This document shows positions 1 to 10,843 of a stretch of 28,590 bases of DNA, piece by piece. Origin of the DNA: Flavobacteriales bacterium. Lineage in GTDB: Bacteria; Bacteroidota; Bacteroidia; Flavobacteriales_F; PHOS-HE28. Both the position numbers and the translations under genes were made by a program. The notes below the pieces were generated by a model. The model was not told where the DNA came from, ran no database searches, and was given only the letters and a program-made list of their open reading frames with translations. The stretch covers positions 1 to 28,590 of the forward strand of contig JADJTW010000022.1 in NCBI GenBank assembly GCA_016710965.1. The letters run 5' to 3'. Positions within the stretch are counted from its first letter, which is position 1. The number at the start of each line of letters is the position of its first letter.

Positions 1-285
1 CTCAACGATCCGGTGCGAGTGGAGATCGAAAGCGCATTGAAGCGCAAGATCCACTTGATACCCGCAGTGCACGGCAGAGGGCGACCTCGTGCTCAGGACC
101 TTCCTCCGGAACTGGCCGAACTCAACTTTCGACAAGTCGTGCGGTTGGACACCAGAGAGAATTTTGAGCAGGACATCCGCAAGATCATCAAGGCCATCCG
201 CAAGGGTACCTCGCATCATGATTCGGTGATAACCGCGCCATCCGTCGCGCCTTCATCCGGGGACGCCGACCCGCAACCCACCTGA
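1..285 (+). CDS. TIR-domain protein, C-terminal fragment (5' cut by window edge)
   Basis: The frame is open from base 1 and ends in TGA at 283-285, so only about 94 C-terminal residues are present. The start of the visible part reads NDPVRVEIESALKR, followed by an IPAV strand and then AQDLPPELAEL, and it ends with ENFEQDIRKIIKAI. This order (variable residues, VRxEIExAL helix, xIPV strand, P-x-DLPxxL, then FexDixxLIxaI) is the usual end of bacterial TIR domains of the toll/interleukin-1 receptor type. The catalytic glutamate of NADase TIRs and any fused effector or sensor domain would lie upstream, outside the window, so function cannot be assigned. The last 25 residues are Ser/Pro/Asp-rich and look unstructured. 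The family call is by pattern memory. A GTG at 13 is an internal codon rather than the start, because the homology begins before it. Confidence 0.6.
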   Translation, partial: LNDPVRVEIESALKRKIHLIPAVHGRGRPRAQDLPPELAELNFRQVVRLDTRENFEQDIRKIIKAIRKGTSHHDSVITAPSVAPSSGDADPQPT

Positions 286-370
286 TTTTCAAACCTCCGC
301 ATGGTCTCGCGAAGCGGCCCTCCGGCTCAACCAGCCTGCACAAGGCGGGGGCTGCCAGGCCAACTATCGA

Positions 371-3300
371 TCAGGGTTGGTAGAGCATGCGGCCCTGTTG
401 CACTTCGCCGTTGAGCGTTACGCGGTAGAGGTAGATGCCGCCGTTGCCATCCACGGGCTTGAAGGTGAGCTTCACCGGCACATCGCGCTCCACCTGGCCG
501 TTGAACAGCTCGGCCACCTTGCGGCCCTGCATATCGGTGATCTCCACTGTGGCCTTGCCGCTGGTAAGGGGCGTGAAGCCGATCATGCTCTCATGCCGGA
601 AGGGGTTCGGCGTGGCGCTCACGTCCATCTTGGCGGTGAGGGCGCTCTCCTTCTTGCAGGCCTTGGGGCACCACACGGTGATGTACTGCACCACCGATGC
701 GCTGTTGCCGCAATCGTCCGTGGCGGTGTAGGTGCGGGTGAGCACGTACTTGCAATCCTCGTCGAAGCCGCCCTTCTCCTCGGTGTATTCCACGGCCACA
801 TCGGGGTCGCAGTTATCGGTGGCCTTGCACTTCATCGGCTCGGGGATGGCGTCGCACGTCACGCTTATGTCCTGCACGGGGCATTCGAGCTCGGGGGCTT
901 CGGTGTCCACCACGTGGACGGTCCAGGTGGCGGTGCCGGTGTTGCCGCATTGGTCGGTGGCCGTCCAGGTGTGTACGATGTCATAGTTGTTGGCGCACTC
1001 GCCCAGCACAACTTCCGAGGTATGCACCGCGCAGATGTTCTGCTTGGTGCATTCGTCGTAGGCCCACACGCTGGGCAGTTCGCAGCCGTCGATGTCGGCG
1101 CTGCACTGCAGGGTGATGTCCTGCGGCACTTCCATGAAGATGGGCGCCACTTCATCGATGACGGTGATGAGCTGCATGCACTCCTCGTAGTGGCCTTCGG
1201 CGTCCTCGGCCCAGAAGGTGCGTTGGATCACGTAGGGGCAGTTGCTCAGGATCACATCGGTCCAGCCCACATCGACCAGCTCGGGGCACTTCTTGTCCTT
1301 GCGCAGCTCGGGTTCACCGGCCACACCGAAGGGGCTCCAGTCCTCGGCGCATTGCACCGTGATATCGGGCGGGCACCAGATGATCAGCGGTCCGCACTCG
1401 TCCTCGCAGTTGGGATCGACCATCACTTCGATGGGGAACTCGTTCACGCAACCGTTCGGACCTTCAAGGACCAGGGTGTAGGTGCCCGGGATGCTGGTGA
1501 TGTGCGTAGGCCCATTGCCCACGATTCCCACGGAATAGGCCCACGCATCATAGGTGATAGTGCTCGAACTAGTGTAGCTCAAGGTGGCCGGTTCACCGTT
1601 GCATCCGATGTAGGTGGTGTACACCGTTGCCTGGGGCAGCTCGATGTCCTGATCCACAATGGCAGTCGCCGTGCTGGTGCAGCCGTTGAGGCCGGTCACC
1701 GTCAGGGTGTAGGTGCCTGGTTCAAAGACTGTTGGATCTTCGTCCGAACTGCTGAATCCGTTGGGCCCGCTCCAACTGAAGCTACCGTCGCCACCACCAT
1801 TGAGGGTCACGGACCAGATGGTACAGGTGAGCGTACCACCTTGTGCCGAGGCGCCGGGCAAGCCGGTGTCCTCCCACACGTTGGTGCTCGCGCTGCTGGC
1901 GCATCCGTTGGCGCCAGTGACCACGAGCGTGTATGTACCCGCTTCGCACACGGTGGGATTCTGCTCGTTGCTCACGAAGTTGTTCGGACCGCTCCATGCG
2001 TACGTGCCATTGCCGCTGGCGGTGAGCATCACACATGCGTTCGTGCAGGTGATGGTGCCACCGCTCGCCTGTGCACCCGGCACATCGGCATCCTGCAGCA
2101 CATCCACACTGGCGGAAGTGGTGCAACCGTTGATGCTGGTGGCCGTGAGCGTATAAGTACCCTCTTCGGTCACCACCGGATCTTCATCGGTGCTCGTAAA
2201 TCCGTTCGGGCCGCTCCAACTTGTGGCGAAGCCGGTGGGGTCGAGCGTAGCCTGGATGGTCACGCTCTGGTTGCTGCACGTCAGCGTACCACCGATCAGG
2301 CTGATCTCCGGGGTATCGTTCCCCAGCGATACGAAGGCCGATGCCGATGCCATGCATCCGTTGGCGCCGGTGGCGGTGAGGGTGTAAAGGCCCAGGGCGC
2401 TTACGATGATGTCCTCGTCGGTGCTGGTGAAGTTGTCAGGGCCCATCCATACGATGCCGGCACCCGCGCTCACCGTGGCGTTGATCGCCACGGTTTCGGC
2501 GCTGCAGCCGAGCGTCGCATCCTGTGTGCTCGCGAATGGTGCTTCGGTGTCGAGTGCGACAACCGCAGTGGCCATGCTCGTGCATCCGTTCGCGCCGGTC
2601 ACCGTCAGCTCGTAGCTGCCCGCTGCGCATACCGTGGGGTTCTGCTCGTCGCTCGTGAAGTTGTTCGGACCGCTCCACGCGAACGAGCCGTTGCCGCCGC
2701 CGGCCAACGTCACGCAGTCGTTGTCGCAGGTGATGCTGCCACCGGTCGCTTCAGCACCGGGTGCGTCGGTATCCAGTTCCACGATGGCCGTGGCCATGCT
2801 CGTGCATCCGTTCGCGCCGGTCACCGTCAGCTCGTAGCTGCCCGCGGCGCATACCGTGGGGTTCTGCTCGTTGCTCGTGTAGTTGTTCGGACCGCTCCAC
2901 GCGAACGAGCCGTTGCCGCCGCCGGCCAACGTCACGCAGTCGTTGTCGCAGGTGATGCTGCCTCCGGTCGCATTCGCACCGGGTACATCCTCATCGAGGT
3001 CCACTTCAGCGCTGGCTTCACTGGTGCAGCCGTTCGCGCCGGTGACCGTGAGCATATAGGTGCCTGCCACTGTCACCACCGGGTTCTGCTCGGTGCTGGT
3101 GTAGTTGTTGGGGCCGCTCCAGGCATAGCTGCCGTTGCCCACGCCCAGCAGCATCACGCTACCGTTCGCGCAGGTGAGCGTGCCGCCGGAAGCGATGGCG
3201 CCCGGTGCTTCGTCATCCACATCCACTTCGGCGTTGGCCTGGCTGGTGCAGCCGTTGGCGCCGGTGACGGTGAGGACATAAGTGCCTGCCGCGCACACCG

Positions 3301-6300
3301 TGGGGTTCTGCTCGTTGCTCGTGTAATTGTTCGGACCGGTCCAGGCGAAGTCGCCGTTGCCGCTGCCGCTCAAGGTCACGCAGGTGTTCGTGCAGGTGAG
3401 CGTTCCGCCCGTGGCTTGTGCGCCCGGTGCTTCGTCATCCACATCCACTTCAGCGTTTGCCTGGCTGGTGCAACCGTTCGCGCCGGTGACGGTGAGGGTA
3501 TAGTGCCCGCGCGCATACCGTGGGGTTCTGCTCGTTGCTCGTGTAATTGTTCGGACCGGTCCAGGAGTAGTCGCCGTTGCCGCTGCCGCTCAAGGTCACG
3601 CAGGTGTTCGTGCAGGTGAGCGTTCCGCCCGTGGCTTGTGCGCCCGGTGCTTCGTCATCCACATCCACTTCGGCGTTCGCCTGGCTGGTGCAACCGTTCG
3701 CGCCGGTCACCGTGAGCACGTAGGTGCCGGGCGCGCACCTTGGGTTCTGGTCATTGCGTGCAATTGTTCGGGCCGGTCCAAGGAACCCGTTGCCGCTACC
3801 GCCAGGGTCACGCAGGTGTTAGTGCAGGTGAGCGTGCCGCCGGTGGCATGGCGCCCGGTGCTTCATCATCCACATCCACTTCGGCGTTGGCCTGGCTGGT
3901 GCAGCCGTTCGCACCGGTGACGGTGAGGACATAATTGCCCGCTTCGCACACCGTGGGGTTCTGCTCGTTGCTCGTGTAGTTGTTCGGGCCGGTCCAAGCG
4001 AAATCGCCGTTGCCGCTGCCGCTCAGGGTCACGCACGCGTTGGTGCAAGTGATGGTGCCGCCGGTGGCTTGTGCGCCGGGTGCTTCATCATCCACATCCA
4101 CTTCGGCGTTGGCCTGGCTGGTGCATCCGTTCGCACCGGTGACGGTGAGGACATAATTGCCCGCTTCGCACACCGTGGGGTTCTGCTCGTTGCTCGTATA
4201 GTTGTTCGGACCGCTCCAGGCGAAGTCGCCGTTGCCGCTGCCGCTCAGGGTCACGCACGCGTTGGTGCAAGTGATGGTGCCGCCGCTGGCTTGTGCGCCC
4301 GGCGCTTCATCATCCACATCCACTTCGGCGTTCGCCTGGCTGGTGCAACCGTTCGCGCCGGTGACGGTGAGTGTGTATGTGCCCGCTTCGCACACCGTGG
4401 GGTTCTGCTCGTTGCTCGTGTAGTTGTTCGGACCGGTCCATGCGAAGTCGCCGTTGCCGCTGCCGCTCAAGGTCACGCAGGTGTTCGTGCAGGTGAGCGT
4501 TCCGCCCGTGGCTTGTGCGCCCGGTGCTTCATCATCCACATCCACTTCGGCGTTCGCCTGGCTGGTGCATCCGTTCGCACCGGTGACGGTGAGGACGTAG
4601 GTGCCCGCTTCGCACACCGTGGGGTTCTGCTCGTTGCTCGTGTAGTTGTTCGGACCGCTCCATGCGAAATCGCCGTTGCCGCTGCCGCTGAGCGTTACAC
4701 AAGAGTTCGTGCAGGTGATGGTTCCGCCGGTGGCTTGTGCGCCCGGTGCTTCATCATCCACATCCACTTCGGCGTTCGCCTGGCTGGTGCAACCGTTCGC
4801 GCCGGTGACGGTGAGTGTGTAGGTGCCCGCTTCGCACACCGTGGGGTTCTGCTCGTTGCTCGTGTAGTTGTTCGGACCGCTCCATGCGAAATCGCCGTTG
4901 CCGCTGCCGCTGAGCGTTACACAAGAGTTCGTGCAGGTGATGGTGCCGCCGGTGGCTTGTGCGCCCGGTGCTTCAATGTCCTCATCGACATCGATCTGGG
5001 CTGTGCTTGTGCATCCGTTGGATGGATCCGTCACGGTCAGCTCATAGGTGCCAGGCGCGTCGGCGTTCACATCCTCATCCGTGCTGTTGAATCCGTTCGG
5101 GCCAGTCCAGCTGAATGTGGCGCCCTGGGTTGCGCTGCTGCCATCGAGCAGGACGCTGATGGTAGCGCAGGTGAGCGTTCCACCACCGGTGATGCTGGCT
5201 CCGGGCGCCGTCGTGTTCAGCGTCACGTTCACCGCATCGTTGGCGCTGCATTGCGTCTGCGGGTCGGTGACGGTGAGGGTATAGGTACCGGCCGCGTTCA
5301 CCTGCGGGTTCGGCGTGTCGGCGCCGCTTGCGATGTTGCCGCCGTTGCTGGCCACCCAGGCGTAGGTGACACCGGGGCTGCCCGTACCGTTCAGAGCGAT
5401 GCTGTTTCCGGTCGCGCACGTGATCACCGCATCATCGCCAGCATTCACGCTGGGCACACCGGTGCTCAGGATGTTCACCGGCAAGGCGATCTCGCAATTC
5501 TTGGCATCGGTGATCGTCACCGAGTAGCTGCCACCGGGGACACCGCTGATACTGGTGTTCGTGCCGCCGTTGCTCCAGAGATAGGTGTACGGTGCGGTGC
5601 CGCCCGAGGCACTGACGCTCGCACCGCCGTTGGCATTGTCGCACGTGGCCGGCGTCGTACCGATCTGGCCGCCGAGCTGCGTCGGTTCCGTGATCTGCGC
5701 TGCGGCATCCGCGCTGCAGCCGTTGAAGTCCGTAACGGTAACGGTGTATCCGCCCGGCGCAAGTCCGGTCGCGGTCGCGTTCGTTTGGCCGTTGCTCCAC
5801 AGGTAGCTGAAGGGGGCCTGGCCATCGGCACTGGCCGTGGCCGTACCGTCCGCAGCGCCGAAGCAGTTCACGTTCGTTGTCGTGGTATTGGCGCTCATCA
5901 AGCGCACGGTCACTACCTGGTCCGCAGCGCCGGCGAGGATGCATGCATCGCCGCCGATGATGCGCCGGATGTAGGTGGTTTGCGTGATGGCGCCGATCTG
6001 TGCGCCGCTCAGGTTCTGGCCGGTGGCGCCGTTGATGTTGGTCCAGTTGGTGCTGTCCGGGCTGATCTGCCACTGGTAGCTCGCGGCGCTGGGGAACGCG
6101 GGATAGCTCGATGCGCTGTTGTTGCGCACGACAGTGGGCAGGGTATAGGCAGGAACAGAGCCGATGATATCGCCGGGCGTTGCACCGGGGCAGATGGACA
6201 CGCCCTGGTAGGTGATGGTGTTCCCCAGCAGATCGGGCGGGTTGGCCCATACCACAAGGCCAGGTTCATAGCGGCTGGTGGGGCTGTTCTTGGTGGTGTT

Positions 6301-8515
6301 GAGCGCTCCTTGCGTGAGCGGTATGTTGTTGCTCTGCGCGGTGACGATGGTGTAGATGCGGCAGTTGCTGAACTTGATGCCGCGCTCGCCGACGGGATCG
6401 TAGTCGTCGTTGGTGCCGCCGTAGTAGGTGCTGAACTCGAGCGCGCTCAGGTCGCTCTCCAATTTGAAGAAGACCTTGTCGTTGCTGCCATTGTTCGTGG
6501 TCTGCAGCGGCACATTGGGCGAGGCGCTGATCGGGAAGTTGGTGCTGTTGGTGTAACCGAACACGAAGACATCATTGTTCAGGTCCACGTTCAAGCCCAT
6601 CATGTTCACCTCGTTGCTGGTGCCCCCCACGTATGTACCTGCCAGGAAGTTCTGGTCCACGTCCATGCGCGCCACGTAGAAGTCGTTGCTCCCATTGTGG
6701 CCCGTGTCGAAGGAACCGGCGGAGATGTTCGCGGCCGCGAGGCCCTCCGTCACACCACCGAAGTAGAGTTCGCTCTTCGTGGTGTTGAACTCCATGCACA
6801 GAAGGTTGGCATCGTTGTTCGCGCTGGAGGAGAAGTAGGACGACCAGGTCGTTGCTGCCGTGCTGCCATTGAGGCGCTGCAGGAAGCCCGCAGTCGTTCC
6901 ACCACGCGTGGACTGGCGCGGGCTCACCGTTGGGAAGTTGGTGCTCGCCGTATTCCCTCCGACGAAGAGATCGCCGCTGATGGCATTGTGCAGCATGATG
7001 CTCGCACGATCGGCGCCGCTGCCTCCGTAGTTGCGCATCCATACCAGGGAACTCAGGTCCTGGTTGATGCGGAAGATAAGGACGTCGCTGCTGCCATTGT
7101 TCGCGTTGCTGGCGCCGCTGCCCGCGTTCAAGGTGAGCAGGTTGGTGCTGGTAGTGCTGCCGCACACGAACACATCGCCGTTCGCGGCGGTGCGCACGTC
7201 GAAGTTGTCATCCGCGCCGTTGCCGCCTACCACGGCGGCCTTGATCGAGAGACCATCCTGAGTGATCTTCAGCACGAAGACATCGATGCCGCCTTCTGCC
7301 TGCTGGTTGATGCTGCTGCCCGTGAACGCGCTGCCACCGATCAAAGGGAAGTTGGTACTGCTCGTCTGGCCAGTGATATAGAGGTTGCCGTCTGGACCTT
7401 GCTCCATCGCGTAGGGGTTGTCGTCGCCGCCGCCACCGATGTAGGTCTGCCATACGCGCGTGCCGCTGCCGCCCACGGTGGCGGGCTCCAGGTACTTGCC
7501 CACGATGATCTCCAGGTTGCCGTTCGCGCTCTCGTCGAAGGCGCCAACGGTGATCTGGTCGGTGGTGCCCACCACACGGGCCACCACATAGATGGCGCCG
7601 TCGTTCGGGTCCACCCAGATGGCATGCCCGTGGTTGTCGCCACTGCTATTGGTGTTCACCCAGGTGGCCCACCGCATCGCGATCGGGTCGATCACCAGCG
7701 GCTGCGCATGGTCGTAGTCGCCGACCACGAAACCGAGGACGTTGCCATTGCTCAAACGGTAGGCTGCTTGCACCTTCCGCTCGCGGCCATTGATGCGTTG
7801 GTACACGATAGGAGCGGGGTAGCTCATTTCGCCCAAGCTGGTGCGCATCACCAGTTCTCCCTGCTCGTTCAGGCGGAGCTGCTCGATGCCTTTGAATTCG
7901 ATGGCGATCGCCGACGGGTCGCTCCCGGGCTTGCAGACGATGTCGTACTCCAATGAGCCATCAGCAGCGGGGTAGTAGCGCACATCGGTGCCCTTGTACA
8001 CGTCCCTGTACCAGACCTCCTGGTAGCTGTGTACGCCAGTAGCATGCTTCTCCTTGTCGCCAACGAAGTAGTTGCTGGTCTCTTCGTGCGCGTCGGTGCT
8101 TTCGATGCGCATGGTGGGCAAGGCATTGTGGAAGTGCATGAGCCAGCCATGGCCGCGCTTCTGCCAGCGCAATTCGCGGAAGGGCAAGCCGCGTTGCATA
8201 TCGGCCTCTATGGCCATGCCTTCGCGTTGGCGCTCCTCAACGGCCTTCGGGTCGTAAGCGCTCATGAGCATCCTCGCGGGTGGCCACAGCCTGCCCAAGC
8301 GGGAAGTCGGCGCGGTAGAGCACGCTGGGACCGAGCTGCCCTTTGTTCTCCACGAAATGGATCTCCTGCTCGTGGCGGTTGAGCAGTTCATCGATCCCGC
8401 CATGGTCATGATGATCGGCGAGTTGGGCGCTTGCCGCGCCAGCAGCCAGCAGCGCTACTGCAACAGCCATTGCCGCACGCGCCATACGGTACATCAAGGA
8501 GTTCTCGAATTGCAT
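371..8515 (-). CDS. Giant T9SS-secreted surface protein: DUF7948-like, SBBP propeller, SprB and Ig-like repeats, HYR, sorting domain
   Basis: Reconstructed as one gene of about 2,700 codons across frameshifts near 8270, 3800 and 3500. The start at 8515 was chosen because it gives a signal peptide (basic MARAAM, then an Ala/Val-rich core ending GAASAQ); a longer frame back to 8725 has no such signal. In order: HFVENKGQ and a DVRYYPAADGSLEYDIV stretch ending PLVIDP (about 8420-7690), the domain often placed before SBBP propellers (DUF7948 from memory); propeller blades with GGxxDD and STNFP motifs (7690-6200); two SprB-type repeats with YLWSNG (5900-5480); about 18 Ig-like units (5460-1400); three HYR-like domains with DITLQC and TATDQCGN (1400-650); and a T9SS type A domain starting ATPNPF and ending YRVTLNG...GRMLYQP. 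Role inferred: a cell-surface adhesin or filament exported by T9SS. The enclosed frameshifts look like assembly errors. Confidence 0.85.
2545..4981 (-). repeat. Tandem 222-bp repeat array encoding Ig-like units
   Basis: The unit boundary (the complement of the DVDDEAPGA linker) recurs at 2545, 2767, 2989, 3211, 3433, 3653, 3864, 4086, 4308, 4530, 4752 and 4974. The spacing is exactly 222 bases except for two intervals of 220 and 211. Units between about 3211 and 4974 are nearly identical at the DNA level, including synonymous positions; two neighbours near 4600-4740 and 4820-4965 differ at only a few bases. Each unit encodes 74 residues with an acidic linker, TC-x3-C, WxGPNN(Y/F), PTVC, LTVTGANGC. 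More diverged units of the same fold continue to about 1400 on one side and 5460 on the other. The array sits inside the giant gene at 371-8515. Confidence 0.92.
3490..3870 (-). other. Damaged segment of the repeat array (several indels)
   Basis: Compared with the flanking units, this part lacks bases in several places. Two bases are missing near 3503-3510, where the YVLTVTG codons become out of frame. About eleven are missing net between 3720 and 3850, including most of the codons for the WTGPNNYTSN stretch and two bases in the QATGG codons near 3848. The two abnormal unit lengths (220 and 211 instead of 222) fall here. Every flanking unit keeps an intact frame, so this is most simply a poorly resolved consensus in a long near-identical repeat. 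The true copy number may therefore be higher than shown. A genuine inactivating mutation is possible but less likely. Confidence 0.7.
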
Positions 8516-8696
8516 GGGGCCAGGTTTGGTTTCATGTTGAAAAGCGAAGCGATCCCCATCCGAGAGGGGCCCGGGCAGGATCTCTGTACTGCCGGAAAGC
8601 CCTTGCTCTGGGTCGAGCCAGAGGCGGTCGGTTGGGGGGTTGACCGAAGCCGCGCCAGCAGCGCGGGTACCATTGTTCTTTTCGGATCGCATGTTC

Positions 8697-8717
8697 TTGT
8701 TCAGTTTGGCTGAACAA
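8697..8717. other. Perfect 8-bp hairpin or operator-like inverted repeat
   Basis: TTGTTCAG, then TTTGG, then CTGAACAA forms perfect 8-base arms around a 5-base centre. It lies about 180 bases upstream of the giant surface gene start (8515) and downstream of a promoter-like box on the same strand (8766-8773), so it would be in that gene's leader. It could be an RNA hairpin or a protein-binding palindrome; no run of T follows on either strand. The function is unknown. Confidence 0.4.
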
Positions 8718-8765
8718 GCAGTCAAAGGCGGGTCTGAAGAGCGATCCTAACCGGGAAGAGTGGCG

Positions 8766-8773
8766 CAAACGTA
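8766..8773 (-). promoter_or_regulatory. Candidate Bacteroidetes -7 box (TACGTTTG) for the giant surface gene
   Basis: On the minus strand the sequence reads TACGTTTG, an exact match to the TAnnTTTG -7 consensus described for the primary sigma factor of Bacteroidetes. A CTTG about 22 bases upstream could serve as the -33 element. The distance to the start codon at 8515 is about 250 bases, giving a long leader that contains the hairpin at 8697-8717. Confidence 0.35.
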
Positions 8774-9057
8774 TCGGGCTCGGTAAAGGGCTTGTCAAGT
8801 GTTCGTCGGAAGATTATTGGGTTTGGTCGGAGGCTGGAGAACTTTCGTCTGCCTCTATCGTGGTCCATTCTGTGCGGATCGGATCAACCCTTGTTCAAAA
8901 CTTCCTGCCAGGAAATTTGGCAAACCCGGAATGCGGTGCTTAATTGTCCGTCGCAAGGTTGACAGGATATTCGTCAAGCGAGCGGGTTCCAAGTAGACCC
9001 GGAGAACAAGCGAACTGGCAGCCCACAAACACCGACAATCACCAACACGATAAGGTC

Positions 9058-10077
<1,020 letters not shown>

Positions 10078-10090
10078 TGGGTTGAGCCGC

Positions 10091-10098
10091 TACTTTTG
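10091..10098 (+). promoter_or_regulatory. Candidate -7 box (TACTTTTG) for the TPR lipoprotein gene
   Basis: TACTTTTG matches the TAnnTTTG Bacteroidetes -7 consensus exactly and lies 34 bases before the ATG at 10132. The spacing leaves a short leader made almost entirely of the hairpin at 10099-10123. I see no clear -33 TTTG at the right distance, so it is supported only by the -7 match and its position. Confidence 0.4.
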
Positions 10099-10123
10099 AA
10101 GGCCCCGGAACTTCCGGGGCCTT
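10099..10123 (+). terminator. recA terminator-like hairpin
   Basis: AAGGCCCCGGAA, then C, then TTCCGGGGCCTT is a perfect palindrome that folds into an 11-bp, very GC-rich stem with a 3-base loop, 22 bases after the recA stop. It is followed by TCGCATTTC rather than a clean T run. It is therefore a plausible but imperfect intrinsic terminator, and it also overlaps the leader of the next gene. Confidence 0.55.
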
Positions 10124-10131
10124 CGCATTTC

Positions 10132-10843
10132 ATGCAGCACACCTTCTCCGCCCTCTTCCTTCCGGCATTCCTCCTGCTCGCCTGCGGTGGCGACCCTTCC
10201 CCGGCGACTACCGCCGTACCGCAGCCGCCCAGCACGCTTGCCGAGGTGGAGGCACGCATCCTCGCCGACCCGGCGAATCCGGTCCACTTCGCCGAGCGCG
10301 CCATGCTTTACGAGCGCATGGATAGCCTCGTGCTCGCCGAGAATGATTGGAAGCGGAGCATCGCGCTCGATAGCACCAACGCACGCTGGCATATCGCCTT
10401 GGGCGATCTCTACTTCCGCAAGATCAAATTGCCGGAGGCCGAACAGCGCTTCAAGACCGCCATTCGCCTGGCACCGGACAGCACCGAAGGCCGCTCGAAG
10501 CTCGGGGAGGTCTCCAGGACAGCATCGCGCTGGCCTGCTATAGCACGATCAAGGAGATCGAGCCCAATTACCCGGTGGCCTACTACAACACCGGCTTCAT
10601 CCTGCTCGAGCACAAGCAGCAGCCGCGCGAGGCACGCGCCGAGTTCCACCGCGCCATTCGACTACTGCCCGACTACGTGCAGGCCTACTAGCAGTCGTGG
10701 CGTCACCTACGAATTGGAGAACATGCTCGATAGCGCCCGCTGGGATTACAGCATCGCCTTTGAAGCTCGATCCGGGATTCACCGATGCCGCCCGTGGGCT
10801 CGGTCGTTTGCAGGAGAGGGGAGTGGACGTTCGCCCGCGTTAG
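10132..10843 (+). CDS. TPR-repeat lipoprotein (frameshifted in this sequence)
   Basis: The start at 10132 gives a lipoprotein signal: MQHTFSALFLPAFLLLAC with the lipobox LLAC, so the mature protein would be anchored by Cys18. The rest is tetratricopeptide-type helical hairpins: NPVHFAERAMLYERM, ALDSTNARWHIALGDLYFR, KLPEAEQRFKTAIRLAPDS, then, after a shift near 10505, NYPVAYYNTGFILLEHKQ and ARAEFHRAIRLLPDYVQAY. A single extra G near 10690 and an extra T near 10760 must be removed to continue through SRGVTYELENMLDSARWDYSIA to LDPGFTDAARGLGRLQERG and TAG at 10841-10843. With these corrections the protein is about 235 residues. TPR lipoproteins usually act as protein-interaction scaffolds in the periplasm or outer membrane; no partner can be named. 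Its stop overlaps that of the convergent gene 10840-11217. Confidence 0.75.

Larger units (their letters stand above)
8516..9057. other. Divergent intergenic region between the giant surface gene and recA
   Basis: About 540 bases separate the two divergent starts. I see the hairpin at 8697-8717 and the minus-strand promoter-like box at 8766-8773. Short open frames (such as 8799-8996 +) have no recognisable protein features. For recA I see no exact TAnnTTTG box. A TTGACA at 8959-8964 is present, but Bacteroidetes do not normally use that -35 element. No LexA-type operator could be recognised with confidence. Confidence 0.5.

Noticed and set aside
377..3619. Open plus-strand frame of over 1,000 codons
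   Set aside because: Antisense shadow of the giant surface gene. Repetitive GC-rich DNA with a 222-base (multiple of three) period keeps an opposite frame open, and the product is a His/Ala/Val/Arg-rich repeat with no domain.
2545..4981. Regularly spaced repeats suggesting a CRISPR array
   Set aside because: The period is 222 bases, the whole unit is conserved, and it encodes a protein domain in frame. There are no short direct repeats with unique spacers and no cas genes.
4069..7956. Open plus-strand frame of about 1,300 codons
   Set aside because: Same cause. The minus-strand frame has clear SprB, SBBP and Ig-like motifs; this one has none.
8799..8996. Small plus-strand gene before recA
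   Set aside because: 65 codons, no domain, signal or conserved pattern; it overlaps the probable recA leader.
8944..9057. N-terminal extension of recA
   Set aside because: The open frame continues upstream, but the residues do not resemble RecA and the length from 9058 is already normal.
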